DNA of 64,000 nucleotides from Delftia tsuruhatensis (GTDB lineage: Bacteria; Pseudomonadota; Gammaproteobacteria; Burkholderiales; Burkholderiaceae_C), in contig NZ_LR813084.1 in assembly GCF_903815225.1 (NCBI RefSeq), positions 2,956,501 through 3,020,500 of the forward strand. Reading direction: 5' to 3'. Below are positions 42,070-51,181 of the stretch, one piece after another. The notes beneath the pieces are model-generated. The model was not told the origin of the DNA and searched no databases. It was given only the letters and a program-made list of their open reading frames with translations. Position 1 is the stretch's first letter; every line of letters starts with the position of its first letter. The position numbers and the translations under genes were made by a program.

Positions 42070-43489
42070 GCGTGCCCGCAGCCTGGCGCAGCTTGAGCTG
42101 GCCCAGCAGCACCTGGTAACGTGCCAGCGCCAGATCCCGCTGGGTCTGGTAGAGCTGGCTTTGGGCGTTGAGCACGTCGATGTTGATGCGCACGCCGACT
42201 TCGTAGCCCAGCCTGTTGGCGTCGAGCGCGCTCTGGCTCGACGCCAGCGCGGCCTCCAGCGCCCTGACCTGGGCCTGGCCCGATTGCACGCCGAGGAACG
42301 CCGTGCGCGTGGATTGCTCCACATTGCGCTGGGCATCGTCCAACTGGGCGCGGGCCTTGTCCTCCAGCGCCAGGGTTTCCTTGATGCGGTTCTGCACGGC
42401 AAAGCCCGCGAACAGCGGCAGGTTCATGACCACGCCCACGCTGGCCGCATTGGTGCGGTAGCTGGTACCGATCTGCGGCGTGACCGAACCGTTGGGATAA
42501 CGGTTGACGACATAGCCCGCCTGCAGGTCCACGGTGGGCTTGTGACCAGCCTCGGCCTTTTTTGTCTCCAGCTGGGCGATGTCCAGTGCGAGCCGGGCCT
42601 GGCGCAGCTGGGGCTGGCTTTGCAGCGCGGTGTCCACCCAGGCCTGCGCGTCGGCCGGCAGCAGGGCCGGCAATTGCAGGGGCTGGGCCAGCGGCCTGGG
42701 CACGGTGCCCACGGCACCGACGATCTGGTCCAGGGCCAGGCGCTTGACGCGCAGTTCGTTTTCCGAGGCGATTTCCTGGGCACTGGCCAGATCGAACCGG
42801 GCCTGCGCCTCCCGAGAGTCGGTGATGGTGGCCGTGCCGACCTCGAAGTTGCGCTTGGCGAACTCCAGCTGCTGGGAAATGGCGGCCTTCTGGGCCTTGA
42901 CAACGGCCAGGCTGTCCTGGGCGCCCAGCACGTCGAAGTACGCCTGTGCCACGCGCACAAGCAGGGCCTGCTCGCCGCCGTCGAGCTGGGCACGCGCCAC
43001 GTCCACGCCGCGCTGGCCCTGGTCGTAGGCCAGCTTGTTGGCGGGGCGGTACAGCGGCTGCTGGGCGCTGAGCTGAAGGTTCTGCTGGGGCGAGCGGAAG
43101 CTGCCGGGCAGCACACTGACTTCGATGTGCGAGGTGTTGGCCCCTGCCTGGAGGCCCACGCTGGGCAGCAGGCCCGAGCGTGCCTGTTCGGCGCGGCTGG
43201 CCGCAGCCTGGGCGTCGGCCTGCTGGGCCTGCCATTGGGCGTCCCAGCCGCGGGCCTTGGCCACCAGTTCGGACAGGTTCTGGCCGGTGGCCGTGGAGGC
43301 CGCCAGGGAAGGCAGTGCGGCTGCCTGCGCCATGGGCGCGGGTGCCTGGGCCAGTGCCGCGCCCATGCCTGTGGCGCACAGCAGCAGGGCCAGCGGACGC
43401 AGGTGCCATGCGGGAAGGCTTGCGCGGTGCCAGGCGCGGTGGCGGGTCAGGGCGGGAGCAGCAGGGGCAGGGGGCCGGAGCAGGGGCAT
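42011..43489 (-). CDS. TolC family outer membrane efflux protein
   Basis: A 492-residue outer-membrane channel of type I secretion/efflux systems. A long signal region (about 1-47) ends in GAALAQAP. Two repeated outer-membrane-efflux domains follow with long coiled-coil helices (ARGWDAQWQAQQADAQAAASRAEQA and QAQVRALEAALASSQSALDANRLGYEVG). NRLGYEVGVRINIDVLNAQSQLYQTQRDLALARY is the classical TolC C-terminal signature. It is downstream of the TetR-MFP-RND operon, Pcm-like and rhodanese genes, so it may be the outer-membrane partner of that pump. Confidence 0.93.
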   Translation of the reverse strand: MPLLRPPAPAAPALTRHRAWHRASLPAWHLRPLALLLCATGMGAALAQAPAPMAQAAALPSLAASTATGQNLSELVAKARGWDAQWQAQQADAQAAASRAEQARSGLLPSVGLQAGANTSHIEVSVLPGSFRSPQQNLQLSAQQPLYRPANKLAYDQGQRGVDVARAQLDGGEQALLVRVAQAYFDVLGAQDSLAVVKAQKAAISQQLEFAKRNFEVGTATITDSREAQARFDLASAQEIASENELRVKRLALDQIVGAVGTVPRPLAQPLQLPALLPADAQAWVDTALQSQPQLRQARLALDIAQLETKKAEAGHKPTVDLQAGYVVNRYPNGSVTPQIGTSYRTNAASVGVVMNLPLFAGFAVQNRIKETLALEDKARAQLDDAQRNVEQSTRTAFLGVQSGQAQVRALEAALASSQSALDANRLGYEVGVRINIDVLNAQSQLYQTQRDLALARYQVLLGQLKLRQAAGTLNDDDLRAIDALSLRAPAP

Positions 43490-43579
43490 AGAGGTCCTCG
43501 GGTCAAATCACGGTCGTCACGAAGCGCCGGGGGCGGCCGGCAAGGCCACGTCCCGGGTTCCATTTGCGTCTTGCCGCTC

Positions 43580-43927
43580 TCAGTAGCGCGGCACGCCTGG
43601 ATCGCGCTCGCGCGACCAGGCATCGATGCCTCCGCTGATATTGGCCACGGTCTCGAAGCCGTTGTTCAACAGGAAGGCAGCGACATGCATGCTGCGTGCG
43701 CCGTGGTGGCACAGGCAGGCGATAGGGTGATCCGGATCGAGTTCCTGCAGGCGGGATGGAATCTCGCCCATGGGAATGCAGCGCAGCTCGAAGCCCTCGG
43801 GGCGTACGCTGGCCTGGGCCACTTCCCATGGCTCGCGCACGTCCAGCACCAGGGGCAGGGCATCGGGGCCGCTGGAGTGCTGGTTCAGCCAGTCGTCGAG
43901 TTGCGCGGGAGGCACTTGGGGAAGCAT
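43580..43927 (-). CDS. rhodanese-like domain protein
   Basis: A 115-residue single-domain rhodanese. LVLDVREPWEVAQASV is the N-terminal rhodanese motif, and the active-site loop CLCHHGARS contains Cys73, which would carry the persulfide. The loop ends in Arg-Ser, as in GlpE/PspE-like sulfurtransferases acting in the cytoplasm; no signal peptide is seen. The ATG at 43927 gives the domain directly; a much longer in-frame reading upstream has no family sequence. It lies between the Pcm-like gene (74 nt) and the tolC-type gene (90 nt). Confidence 0.92.
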   Translation of the reverse strand: MLPQVPPAQLDDWLNQHSSGPDALPLVLDVREPWEVAQASVRPEGFELRCIPMGEIPSRLQELDPDHPIACLCHHGARSMHVAAFLLNNGFETVANISGGIDAWSRERDPGVPRY

Positions 43928-44001
43928 CGGAAAGATCCTTGCGGGATGGAGTTCGGGTGCCGTGGCGCAAGCCCCTGCGGGGCCTGCCGCCGTGGCGGTT
44001 T

Positions 44002-44712
44002 TCAGAACGTGAAGCGCGAAGGCTCCTCGAAATGGGCCAGGCGCGCTGTCACCACGTCCCAGGGCTGGCGGGTCTCGAACTGGTGGCCGTTCCTGTGCAC
44101 CAGCGTGAAGCGCATCATGGGCAGCTGGCCGACGATGGCTGCCAGGCGGCCGCCATCGTTGAGCTGGGCCAGCAGGGCCTCGGGCACCCGGGCCACGGAG
44201 CCGCTGAGCACGATGGCATCGAACTGGCCCAGCGCGGCGGCGGCCGTGGCACCGTCGGCCAGCTTGACGTCGACATTGGTGATGCCTGCACCCAGCAGGT
44301 TCTCGCGCGCCATCTCGGCCAGCGCGGGCTCGATTTCCAGCGTGACGACTTCCCTGGCCTGGGAAGCCAGCAGGGCGGCCATGTAGCCGGAGCCGGCACC
44401 GATCTCCAGCACGCGGTCCGTGGGCTTGATCTTCAGGTCCTGGAGCACGCGCGCCTCGATGCGCGGGGCCAGCATGCACCAGCCCTTGGCGGCTGCCTCT
44501 TCGGCCGAGCCCAGCAGTGGGATCTCGAGGTCCATGAAGGCCAGGCCGGCGTGCTCGGGCGGCACGAAGTTCTCGCGCTGCACCTTGCCCAGCAGCGCCA
44601 GCACTTCCTCATCGAGCACGTTCCAGGGGCGGATCTGCTGCTCGATCATGTTGTAGCGTGCATGCGCTTGGGCGCTGTGGTGCTCGGGCAGGCTGTTCAG
44701 GGGCAGGTTCAT
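44002..44712 (-). CDS. protein-L-isoaspartate O-methyltransferase family protein, divergent
   Basis: A 236-residue SAM-dependent methyltransferase of the Pcm family. SAM-binding motif I is VLEIGAGSGY at 101-110, followed by VVTLEIEP (motif II). The N-terminal MIEQQIRPWNVLDEEVLALLGKVQRENFVP is Pcm-like. The T-I-S-Q-P substrate-binding motif of authentic isoaspartate enzymes is replaced by CMLAPRIEA, and the DAIIVTAAP segment by DAIVLSGSV. It may therefore act on another substrate. The start at 44712 is an ATG. It lies 43 nt after the RND gene. Confidence 0.88.
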   Translation of the reverse strand: MNLPLNSLPEHHSAQAHARYNMIEQQIRPWNVLDEEVLALLGKVQRENFVPPEHAGLAFMDLEIPLLGSAEEAAAKGWCMLAPRIEARVLQDLKIKPTDRVLEIGAGSGYMAALLASQAREVVTLEIEPALAEMARENLLGAGITNVDVKLADGATAAAALGQFDAIVLSGSVARVPEALLAQLNDGGRLAAIVGQLPMMRFTLVHRNGHQFETRQPWDVVTARLAHFEEPSRFTF

Positions 44713-44755
44713 GGGGTATCTCCGGAGAAAGACTTGTCAGGACAAACCTTTGATT

Positions 44756-47700
44756 CTACGAGTCTCGGGGGAGGGTGGGAGCGCTGGCGGCCACGGCACC
44801 TTGGCCGCCATTCCACAGCCGCCGCAGCCACAGGGAAAGATCGTCGAGGTAGCAATAGACCACGGGGACGACCACCAGGGTCAGCAGGGACGAGGTGACC
44901 ACGCCGCCGATGACCGACTGGCCCATGGGGGCGCGCTGCTCCGAACCTTCGCTGAGCGCGAAGGCCAGGGGCACCATGCCGAAGATCATGGCCAGCGTGG
45001 TCATCAGGATGGGGCGCAGGCGAACGCGCGCGGCCAGCAGCAGGGCCTGCTCGCGCGGCAGGCCCGCGCGCATTTCTCCCGTGTCCGGATCGCTGTGGGG
45101 GCCGCGCGCACGGATGGCGAAATCCACCAGCAGGATGGCGTTCTTGGTGACCAGGCCCATGAGCATGACCACGCCGATGATGGAGAACATGGACAGGGCC
45201 GAGCCGAACATCATCAGCGCCAGCACCACGCCGATCAGAGTCAGCGGCAGCGAAGTCATCAGCGCCAGCGGTTGCAGGAAGCTCTTGAACTGGCTGGCCA
45301 GGATCATGTAGATGAAGATGATGGCCAGTGCCAGGGCCGACACCGCATAGCCGAAGGATTCGTTCATGCTCTTGGTGGCGCCGCTGAACTGGGTGCGGTA
45401 GCCCGGTGGAAGGGCGATGTCGGCCAGGGCCTTGCGGATGTCGGCCGAGACCTCGCCGCTGGAGCGCAGGTAGACGTTGGCGCTGAAGCCGATCTCGCGC
45501 GTCATGTCGCGGCGGTTGATCTGGCTGGGGCCCGTTCCGGGCACGATGGTGGCCACCTGGTTCAGGCGCACGATGCGTGTGCCGCCGTCGGACGAGGGCA
45601 GGGCGAATGGCAGGCGTTCCAGATCCTGGGGCGTGCTGCGTGATTCGGGCGCCAGGCGAACCTTGACGTCATAGGTCTGGTCGTCGCTGGCGCGCCAGTT
45701 GCCCACGGTCTGGCCGGCCACCCAGGTGCGCAGCGCGGCCGCCATGGAGCCTACCGACAGGCCCAGGTCGGCGGCCGCGTCGCGTCGTACGGCGATGTCG
45801 ATCACGGGCTTGTCGGGCTTGAGGCTGCTGTCCAGGTCCACCAGGCCGGGGATGCCGCGCAGGCGCTCCATCACCACGCGGTTCAGCCGTTCCAGTTCGC
45901 CCAGGTCCGGCCCCTGCAGCGAGAACTCCACCTGCTTTTGGCCACCCACGGGCTCGCGCTGGCCCACATGCGTGACCGTGATGCCCGGCACGCTCAGCAA
46001 CTGTTCGCGCAGCACGCCCGAGAGTTCGTCGCCGCTGCGCTGGCGCAGGTGGCGGTCCAGCAGCCGCACGTAGATGCTGGCGTACATCTTGCCCTGGGCC
46101 GTGCCGGTGTTGATGGTGGCCAGCGTGTAGCGCACCTCGGGCAGGGCGCGGATGATGGCATCGACCTGGCGGGCCTTGGCCTCGGTGGCCTCGATGGAAG
46201 AACCCACCGGCGTGTTGAAGCTCACCGTGGTCTCGGAGAAATCGGCCTTGGGCACGAACTCCGTGCCCAGCAGCGGTACCAGGGCGACGCTGGCCACGAA
46301 GATGGATAGCGCCGCAACCAGGGTCATGATCTTGTGGCGCAGCGCCCAGGCCAGCACGTCCTGGTAGAAGTCCGACAGCGCATCGGTGGCGCGCTCGAAC
46401 CAGGCCGTGACCCGGCCCAGCGTGCGGTCGTAGAGGCTGTGGCCGCGCTGCTCGCCATGGGCATGGATGGTGGGGTCGTGCCAGACGCTGGACAGCATGG
46501 GGTCCAGCGTGAAGCTCACGAACATGGAGATCATCACGGCCGCGACGATGGTGATGCCGAACTCGTGGAAGAACTTGCCGATGATGCCGCCCATGAAGCC
46601 TATGGGCAGGAACACGGCCACGATGGACAGCGTGGTGGCCAGCACCGCCAGCCCGATCTCCTGCGTGCCGTCCAGCGCCGCCGCATGCGCATCCTTGCCC
46701 ATCTGCACATGGCGCACGATGTTCTCGCGCACCACGATGGCATCGTCGATCAGCAGGCCCACGCACAGCGACAGCGCCATCAGCGTGATCATGTTGATGG
46801 AGAAACCGAACCAGTACATGAACAGGAAGGTGCCGATCAGCGCAATCGGCAGCGTCAGCCCCGTGATCACCGTGGAGCGCCAGGAATTCAGGAACAGGAA
46901 GACGATGAGCACTGTCAGCGCGGCACCCTCGATCAGGGTCTGACGCACATTGTTCACGGCCACGCGGATGGGGCGGGCGCTGTCGGCGATGGGCTCCAGC
47001 CGCACACCGGGCGGCAGCTCGGCTGCGAGGTCGCGCAGCGTCGCGTTCAGGCCGTCCACCACCTCGATGGTGTTCTCATCCTGTGCCTTCTGCACGGACA
47101 GCAGCAGGGTGCGGCTGCTGTTGTAGAGGGCCACGGTTTCCAGATCCCCGGCGCCGTCCTGCACGCGCGCCAGCTGGCCCAGCCGCACGGGAGCGCCCGC
47201 GCGCTGGGCGACGATGATGCGCTCGAAATCCTGGGGTCGCTTCATGCGCGCATCGATCTGCACCACGCGCTCTTGCTCGCGCGAGCGGATGGCGCCCAGC
47301 GGCAGGTCCTGATTTTCGCTGCGTACCGCAGCCACGATCTGCTCGGGCGAGATGGCATAGGCCTCCAGGGCCTCGGGCAGCAGGTAGATGTTGATCTCGC
47401 GCGGCGTGGCTCCCACGAGGTTGACCGCGCCCACGCCGCGCACGTTCTCCAGGCGCTTCTTGAGCACCTGGTCGGCCCAGCTGGTCAGGGCCACGGCATC
47501 GGGTGCCTGGGTGCCTTCGGCAGCCTGGGGAAGCACGGCCACGGACCAGATCGGCGAGTTGGCCGGATCGAAGCGCAGCACGCGCGGCTCCTTGACCTCG
47601 TCGCGCAGGCTGGGGCGTACCGAGGCCACCTTCTCGCGCACGTCCTCGGCGGCACGCCGGCCATCGACATGCAGCTGGAACTCGATGATGACGACGCTGG

Positions 47701-47962
47701 TGCTCTCGTAGCTGCGCGAGGTCAGTGCATTGATGCCGGCGATGGAGTTGACGCCTTCCTCGATTTTCCTGGTGACCTCGGACTCCACGATCTCGGGCGA
47801 GGCTCCCGGATAGTCCACGGTGACCACGACCACGGGAAAGTCCACGTTGGGAAACTGGTCCACCTTGAGTCGCTGGTAGGAAAACACTCCCAGGACCACG
47901 AGCGCCAGCATGAGCATGGTGGCAAGGACCGGATTGGCCAGGCTGACGCGCGTGAACCACAT
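44756..47962 (-). CDS. RND efflux transporter, HAE1-type inner membrane subunit
   Basis: A 1068-residue resistance-nodulation-division pump protein. The N-terminus is typical (MWFTRVSLANPVLATMLMLALVVLGVFSYQRLKVDQFPNVDFPVV). Two large periplasmic loops and 12 helices follow. Helix 4 carries the proton-relay LLIDDAIVVREN segment with its paired Asp residues. It is closest in style to MexK/MdtB-like drug efflux members rather than to metal pumps. It lies 2 nt after the adaptor gene, and the TetR gene heads the operon. The proton-driven drug-export role is known for the family; the substrates are not visible. Confidence 0.94.
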   Translation of the reverse strand: MWFTRVSLANPVLATMLMLALVVLGVFSYQRLKVDQFPNVDFPVVVVTVDYPGASPEIVESEVTRKIEEGVNSIAGINALTSRSYESTSVVIIEFQLHVDGRRAAEDVREKVASVRPSLRDEVKEPRVLRFDPANSPIWSVAVLPQAAEGTQAPDAVALTSWADQVLKKRLENVRGVGAVNLVGATPREINIYLLPEALEAYAISPEQIVAAVRSENQDLPLGAIRSREQERVVQIDARMKRPQDFERIIVAQRAGAPVRLGQLARVQDGAGDLETVALYNSSRTLLLSVQKAQDENTIEVVDGLNATLRDLAAELPPGVRLEPIADSARPIRVAVNNVRQTLIEGAALTVLIVFLFLNSWRSTVITGLTLPIALIGTFLFMYWFGFSINMITLMALSLCVGLLIDDAIVVRENIVRHVQMGKDAHAAALDGTQEIGLAVLATTLSIVAVFLPIGFMGGIIGKFFHEFGITIVAAVMISMFVSFTLDPMLSSVWHDPTIHAHGEQRGHSLYDRTLGRVTAWFERATDALSDFYQDVLAWALRHKIMTLVAALSIFVASVALVPLLGTEFVPKADFSETTVSFNTPVGSSIEATEAKARQVDAIIRALPEVRYTLATINTGTAQGKMYASIYVRLLDRHLRQRSGDELSGVLREQLLSVPGITVTHVGQREPVGGQKQVEFSLQGPDLGELERLNRVVMERLRGIPGLVDLDSSLKPDKPVIDIAVRRDAAADLGLSVGSMAAALRTWVAGQTVGNWRASDDQTYDVKVRLAPESRSTPQDLERLPFALPSSDGGTRIVRLNQVATIVPGTGPSQINRRDMTREIGFSANVYLRSSGEVSADIRKALADIALPPGYRTQFSGATKSMNESFGYAVSALALAIIFIYMILASQFKSFLQPLALMTSLPLTLIGVVLALMMFGSALSMFSIIGVVMLMGLVTKNAILLVDFAIRARGPHSDPDTGEMRAGLPREQALLLAARVRLRPILMTTLAMIFGMVPLAFALSEGSEQRAPMGQSVIGGVVTSSLLTLVVVPVVYCYLDDLSLWLRRLWNGGQGAVAASAPTLPRDS

Positions 47963-47964
47963 GG

Positions 47965-49191
47965 TCAGCGGGCTTTCGTGGCAGGTGTGCTGGAGTCTGC
48001 CGCAGGTGGCGCATCTTCCAGCTGTACGGCTGTGCCGGAGCGCAGGCCGCCCACGCTGCCGGCCAATACCCTGTCACCGACCTGCAGTCCGCTGGAGACG
48101 GCGATCCAGGTGGCGCCATCCTGCGCGCTCTGGCTGCCCAGCGCCACGGGACGGTGCTGCACCCGCAACGGCTTGTGGCCTGTCGCCGTCGCGGGGTCCG
48201 GTTGCAGCAACTGCACATAGGGCTGGGGCTGATCCGTACGAACGGCCGTCAGCGGCACGGCCAACTGCTCGACACTGCCGGTCACGATGCTGCCTTGCAG
48301 ATACAGGCCAGGCCTGATGATCGGAAGGGATGTTGCGGCAGGGCCGGGCTCCTGCAGGCGCAGATAGACTGCCACGCTGCGCGAGCCGGCCTGGGCGCTG
48401 GGGTTGATGCGCACGACACGCGCGGTCACGGCAGCCACATCCGTGCCCGCACCCTGTACCTGCAGCAGCGCCCGCTGGCCCACCTGCACGCGCACCGAAT
48501 CGGCGGGTGCGAGCTGGGCCACGACTTCCAGTTCGGAGGGGTCGACGATCTCCAGCACCCGCGTCTCCACGCCCACGCGTTCGCCGTCCTGCACCAGGCG
48601 CTGGGAGACCTGTCCGTCCATGGGGCTGCGCAGCACGCTGTCGGTCACGCTCTTGCGCGCGGCATCGGCGGCGGCCCGGGCGGCCGCCAGATTGGCCTGC
48701 GCAGCATCGAGGTTGGACTGGGAGGTTGCCAGGGCCGTGGTCGAGATGAAGCCTTGGGTGACCAGGGCCTTGTTGTTGTCGTGCTGACGCCGGGCCAGCT
48801 GCAACTGGGCCTGGGAGGCGTCGGCCTGCTCGCGGGCCTGGCGCCAGCGGGCCTCGAGCTCGGTGGCATCCACATGCGCCAGTTCCTGGCCCTTGCGCAC
48901 GGTGTCTCCCTCGCGGACCTGCAGGCCGCGCAACTCGCCGGCCACATAGGCCTTGACCACGGCGCTGCGCACGGCCTGGACCACACCGCTGGCGGGTATG
49001 GTCAAGGCCAGCTGGCGAGGCTGGATCGGCACCAGCTCCTGCGCCGACACACGTACCGGCAACTCGCGCGGCTGTGTGGCCGCGGCGATGGCGCCTTGCT
49101 TGGCCTGGCGCATGGCGGCGGCGCGCCACACGCTGGCGCCGATGGCGATCAGGAGGGCCAGGCCGATCAGCCAGCCAGTACGACGCTTCAT
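47965..49191 (-). CDS. RND efflux periplasmic adaptor (membrane fusion protein)
   Basis: A 408-residue periplasmic adaptor linking the RND pump to an outer-membrane channel. The N-terminal anchor (about 5-25) is followed by the biotinyl-lipoyl segment (VAGELRGLQVREGDTVRKGQELAHVD). A helical hairpin follows (ELEARWRQAREQADASQAQLQLARRQHDNNKALV) and then the beta-barrel region. The ATG at 49191 overlaps the TetR stop by 4 nt (ATGA), which settles the start. It is the second gene of the tetR-adaptor-RND operon. Confidence 0.93.
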   Translation of the reverse strand: MKRRTGWLIGLALLIAIGASVWRAAAMRQAKQGAIAAATQPRELPVRVSAQELVPIQPRQLALTIPASGVVQAVRSAVVKAYVAGELRGLQVREGDTVRKGQELAHVDATELEARWRQAREQADASQAQLQLARRQHDNNKALVTQGFISTTALATSQSNLDAAQANLAAARAAADAARKSVTDSVLRSPMDGQVSQRLVQDGERVGVETRVLEIVDPSELEVVAQLAPADSVRVQVGQRALLQVQGAGTDVAAVTARVVRINPSAQAGSRSVAVYLRLQEPGPAATSLPIIRPGLYLQGSIVTGSVEQLAVPLTAVRTDQPQPYVQLLQPDPATATGHKPLRVQHRPVALGSQSAQDGATWIAVSSGLQVGDRVLAGSVGGLRSGTAVQLEDAPPAADSSTPATKAR

Positions 49192-49886
49192 GGTGTGGAC
49201 GGGGAGGAGGGGGGCGTTGGGGCTGCGACGGGCAGGCACATGCCGTGCAGCAGATAGTCGATCTGGGACTCCAGGAACCGTTCGGGGTCGAAATCGCCAT
49301 GGGGCAGGCAGCCTCCCAGGGAGTGTTTCCAGATCATCAGAAACATCATGGGCGCCACCACGCAATGCACGGCGAGGTCCAGCTCCATCGGGCGAAATTC
49401 GCCGCGCTCGACGCCCCGCTGCAGGATGCGGCGTATCAGCTCATGGCCGGGAAGAACGACTTCCTGATGGTAGAACTGCGACAGCTCGGGGAAATTGCCG
49501 GCCTCGCTGAGCATCAACTTGGTGATGCCCGAGGCCTTGGTGTTGCCTATGCGTTCCCACCAGGTCTTGAAACAGTAGCGCAGCAGATCGGTGGAGGGCG
49601 CACAGTAGTTGTCGAGTTCCTCGCTCCACTCGCCGAAGCGGCCCGCGATGCTGTGGCGCACCACGGCCTTGAAAAGCTCTTCCTTGCTCGCGAAATAGAG
49701 GAACAGCGTGCCCTTGGAGACCCCGGCACGCGCAGCGACTTCCTCGACGCGTGTAGCGGCATAGCCCTTTTCCACGAAAAGGTCGAGCGCGGCCTCCAGC
49801 AGTTCGCCGGGGCGTTCCTGCTTGCGCCGGCTGCGCTTGCCCGAGGGTTCGGCGGGGGCGGGTGGAGAGACGGGGGAATCGGACAC
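49188..49886 (-). CDS. TetR/AcrR family transcriptional regulator of the RND operon
   Basis: A 232-residue TetR-type repressor. The N-terminal HTH (about 27-75) includes LLEAALDLFVEKGYAATRVEEVAARAGVSKGTLFLYFASKEELF, a strong family match. A TetR C-terminal ligand domain (SGITKLMLSEAGNFPELSQFY) follows, like regulators of MexJK- or AcrAB-type pumps. The start is GTG at 49884-49886. Encoding the repressor first in the operon, overlapping the adaptor gene, suggests autoregulation. The AT-rich stretch just upstream (49890-49920) is the likely operator, but no clear palindrome is present there. Confidence 0.92.
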   Translation of the reverse strand: MSDSPVSPPAPAEPSGKRSRRKQERPGELLEAALDLFVEKGYAATRVEEVAARAGVSKGTLFLYFASKEELFKAVVRHSIAGRFGEWSEELDNYCAPSTDLLRYCFKTWWERIGNTKASGITKLMLSEAGNFPELSQFYHQEVVLPGHELIRRILQRGVERGEFRPMELDLAVHCVVAPMMFLMIWKHSLGGCLPHGDFDPERFLESQIDYLLHGMCLPVAAPTPPSSPSTP

Positions 49887-50011
49887 GGAAAATTAATGAC
49901 TGATGGGTTAGTTATCGTAACCGCAGATCCGTCCGTCGTCACCTGTCGCGTGCATGGGCTACGCTAGAGGGGAGTCAACCTGCGCCAATTCATGGCATTG
50001 AAGGAACCCAC

Positions 50012-50548
50012 ATGACCACGGAAACCATTTATCTGGCGGGCGGCTGCTTCTGGTGCACCGAAGCCGTCTTCGATCGCGTGCGCGGCGTGACCGATGTGCA
50101 AAGCGGCTACGCCAACGGGCAGTTGGACCATCCCACCTACGAAGACATCTGTACCGGCCAGACCGGCCATGCCGAAGTGGTGCGCGTGCAGTTCGATCCG
50201 TCGGTGATTGGCTTGCGCGACCTTCTGACGGTGTTCTTCGGCACCCATGACCCGACCACGCTCGATCGCCAGGGCAACGATGTGGGAACGCAGTACCGCA
50301 GCGGCATCTACACCACGGACGACCGGCAGGCCGAGGTGGCGCGCACGCTGATCTCCGAGCTGACCCAGGCCGGCGCCTACGATGCGCCCATCGTCACCGA
50401 GGTGCAGCCGCTGGCCAGCTACTGGCCCGCCGAGGCGTACCACCAAGACTATTTCCTGCACCACCCCAACCAGGGCTACTGCGCGTTCGTCGTGGGCCCC
50501 AAGGTGCAGAAATTCCGGGGAGCCTTTGCGCGCTGGGTCAGGGAGTGA
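50012..50548 (+). CDS. msrA: peptide-methionine (S)-S-oxide reductase (MsrA)
   Basis: MsrA repairs methionine-S-sulfoxide. The 178-residue product has the catalytic motif GCFWCTE with nucleophile Cys12, followed by GYANGQLDHPTYEDICTGQTGHAEVV. These are textbook features of the family. It is preceded by an aaggaa ribosome-binding site and is monocistronic, divergent from the TetR-RND operon. Cys157 near the C-terminus (GYCAFVV) is a candidate resolving Cys. Confidence 0.96.
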   Translation: MTTETIYLAGGCFWCTEAVFDRVRGVTDVQSGYANGQLDHPTYEDICTGQTGHAEVVRVQFDPSVIGLRDLLTVFFGTHDPTTLDRQGNDVGTQYRSGIYTTDDRQAEVARTLISELTQAGAYDAPIVTEVQPLASYWPAEAYHQDYFLHHPNQGYCAFVVGPKVQKFRGAFARWVRE

Positions 50549-50591
50549 GTGCGGGCGGGCATCTGTAAGCAGGTGTGATTTGCGGGCATAA

Positions 50592-50606
50592 TGCAATCGA
50601 GTTGCA
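50592..50606. promoter_or_regulatory. inverted repeat TGCAA-N5-TTGCA upstream of Zur-like gene
   Basis: A perfect 5-5-5 dyad (tgcaa tcgag ttgca) lies 34-48 nt upstream of the Zur-like regulator start. Spaced dyads of this length are usual targets of Fur-family dimers. Position and neighbouring zinc genes suggest autoregulation; this is inference. Confidence 0.45.
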
Positions 50607-50639
50607 ATAGTGCCCGCTGCGGCCACCAGCCTTTTCTCC

Positions 50640-51113
50640 ATGTCCTCCTCTGCTTGCTTGTCCCTGCCTGCCGGCATGCGCTCCACCCGGGCCACGCGCG
50701 CCGTGCTGGCGCTGTGGACGCGACATGCCGACGCGCTGTTGAGCGAGGCCGAGGTGGAGGTCGCCCTGCATGCGCAGGGCGTGAAGGTCAACCGGGTCAC
50801 CGTCTACCGGTTGCTCGATCGCCTGGCCCAGGCCGGGTTGCTGCGGCGTACGGTCGATGCGGCGCGCGTGGCACGTTACGGCCGTTGCACGCAGGGCGCG
50901 ACCCAGGAGGCCGGTGCGGCGGCGCATTTCGAATGTGCGGACTGCCACAGCGCCTTCCGGCTGGGTGGCGAGGTCGCAGAGCCTTTGCGGGCGGCGCTGT
51001 CTCAGTTGCGCCAGGCGCTGGAGGCCAGCGGCCTGCAGGGCCGGGCCATCGATGTGTCGGTCACCGGCCTGTGCCGGGACTGCGGCGACGGGGCCGGTGC
51101 CCGGCCTGCGTGA
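50640..51113 (+). CDS. Fur family transcriptional regulator, Zur-like
   Basis: A 157-residue Fur-superfamily metalloregulator. The winged-helix domain (about 15-75) includes VNRVTVYRLLDRLAQAGLLRR. The dimerisation domain has the structural zinc site as two CxxC pairs, ECADC (C99, C102) and LCRDC (C145, C148), as in Zur. A Zur role is inferred from these motifs and from the adjacent His-rich exported protein and ZnuD-like receptor. The start is uncertain: ATG at 50640 is used, but GTG at 50610 and ATG at 50676 remain possible, and none has a strong ribosome-binding site. Confidence 0.87.
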   Translation: MSSSACLSLPAGMRSTRATRAVLALWTRHADALLSEAEVEVALHAQGVKVNRVTVYRLLDRLAQAGLLRRTVDAARVARYGRCTQGATQEAGAAAHFECADCHSAFRLGGEVAEPLRAALSQLRQALEASGLQGRAIDVSVTGLCRDCGDGAGARPA

Positions 51114-51181
51114 GGCGGCCCTCACACACCCGTTCCCATTCCTTTTCTTCTCAGCCATCGCATGGATATCCAGGATCTTGC

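Noticed and set aside
46334-48220. Long plus-strand open frame opposite the RND transporter gene
   Set aside because: His/Gln/Gly-rich noise. The minus strand shows a full RND protein with proton-relay motif and an operon context.
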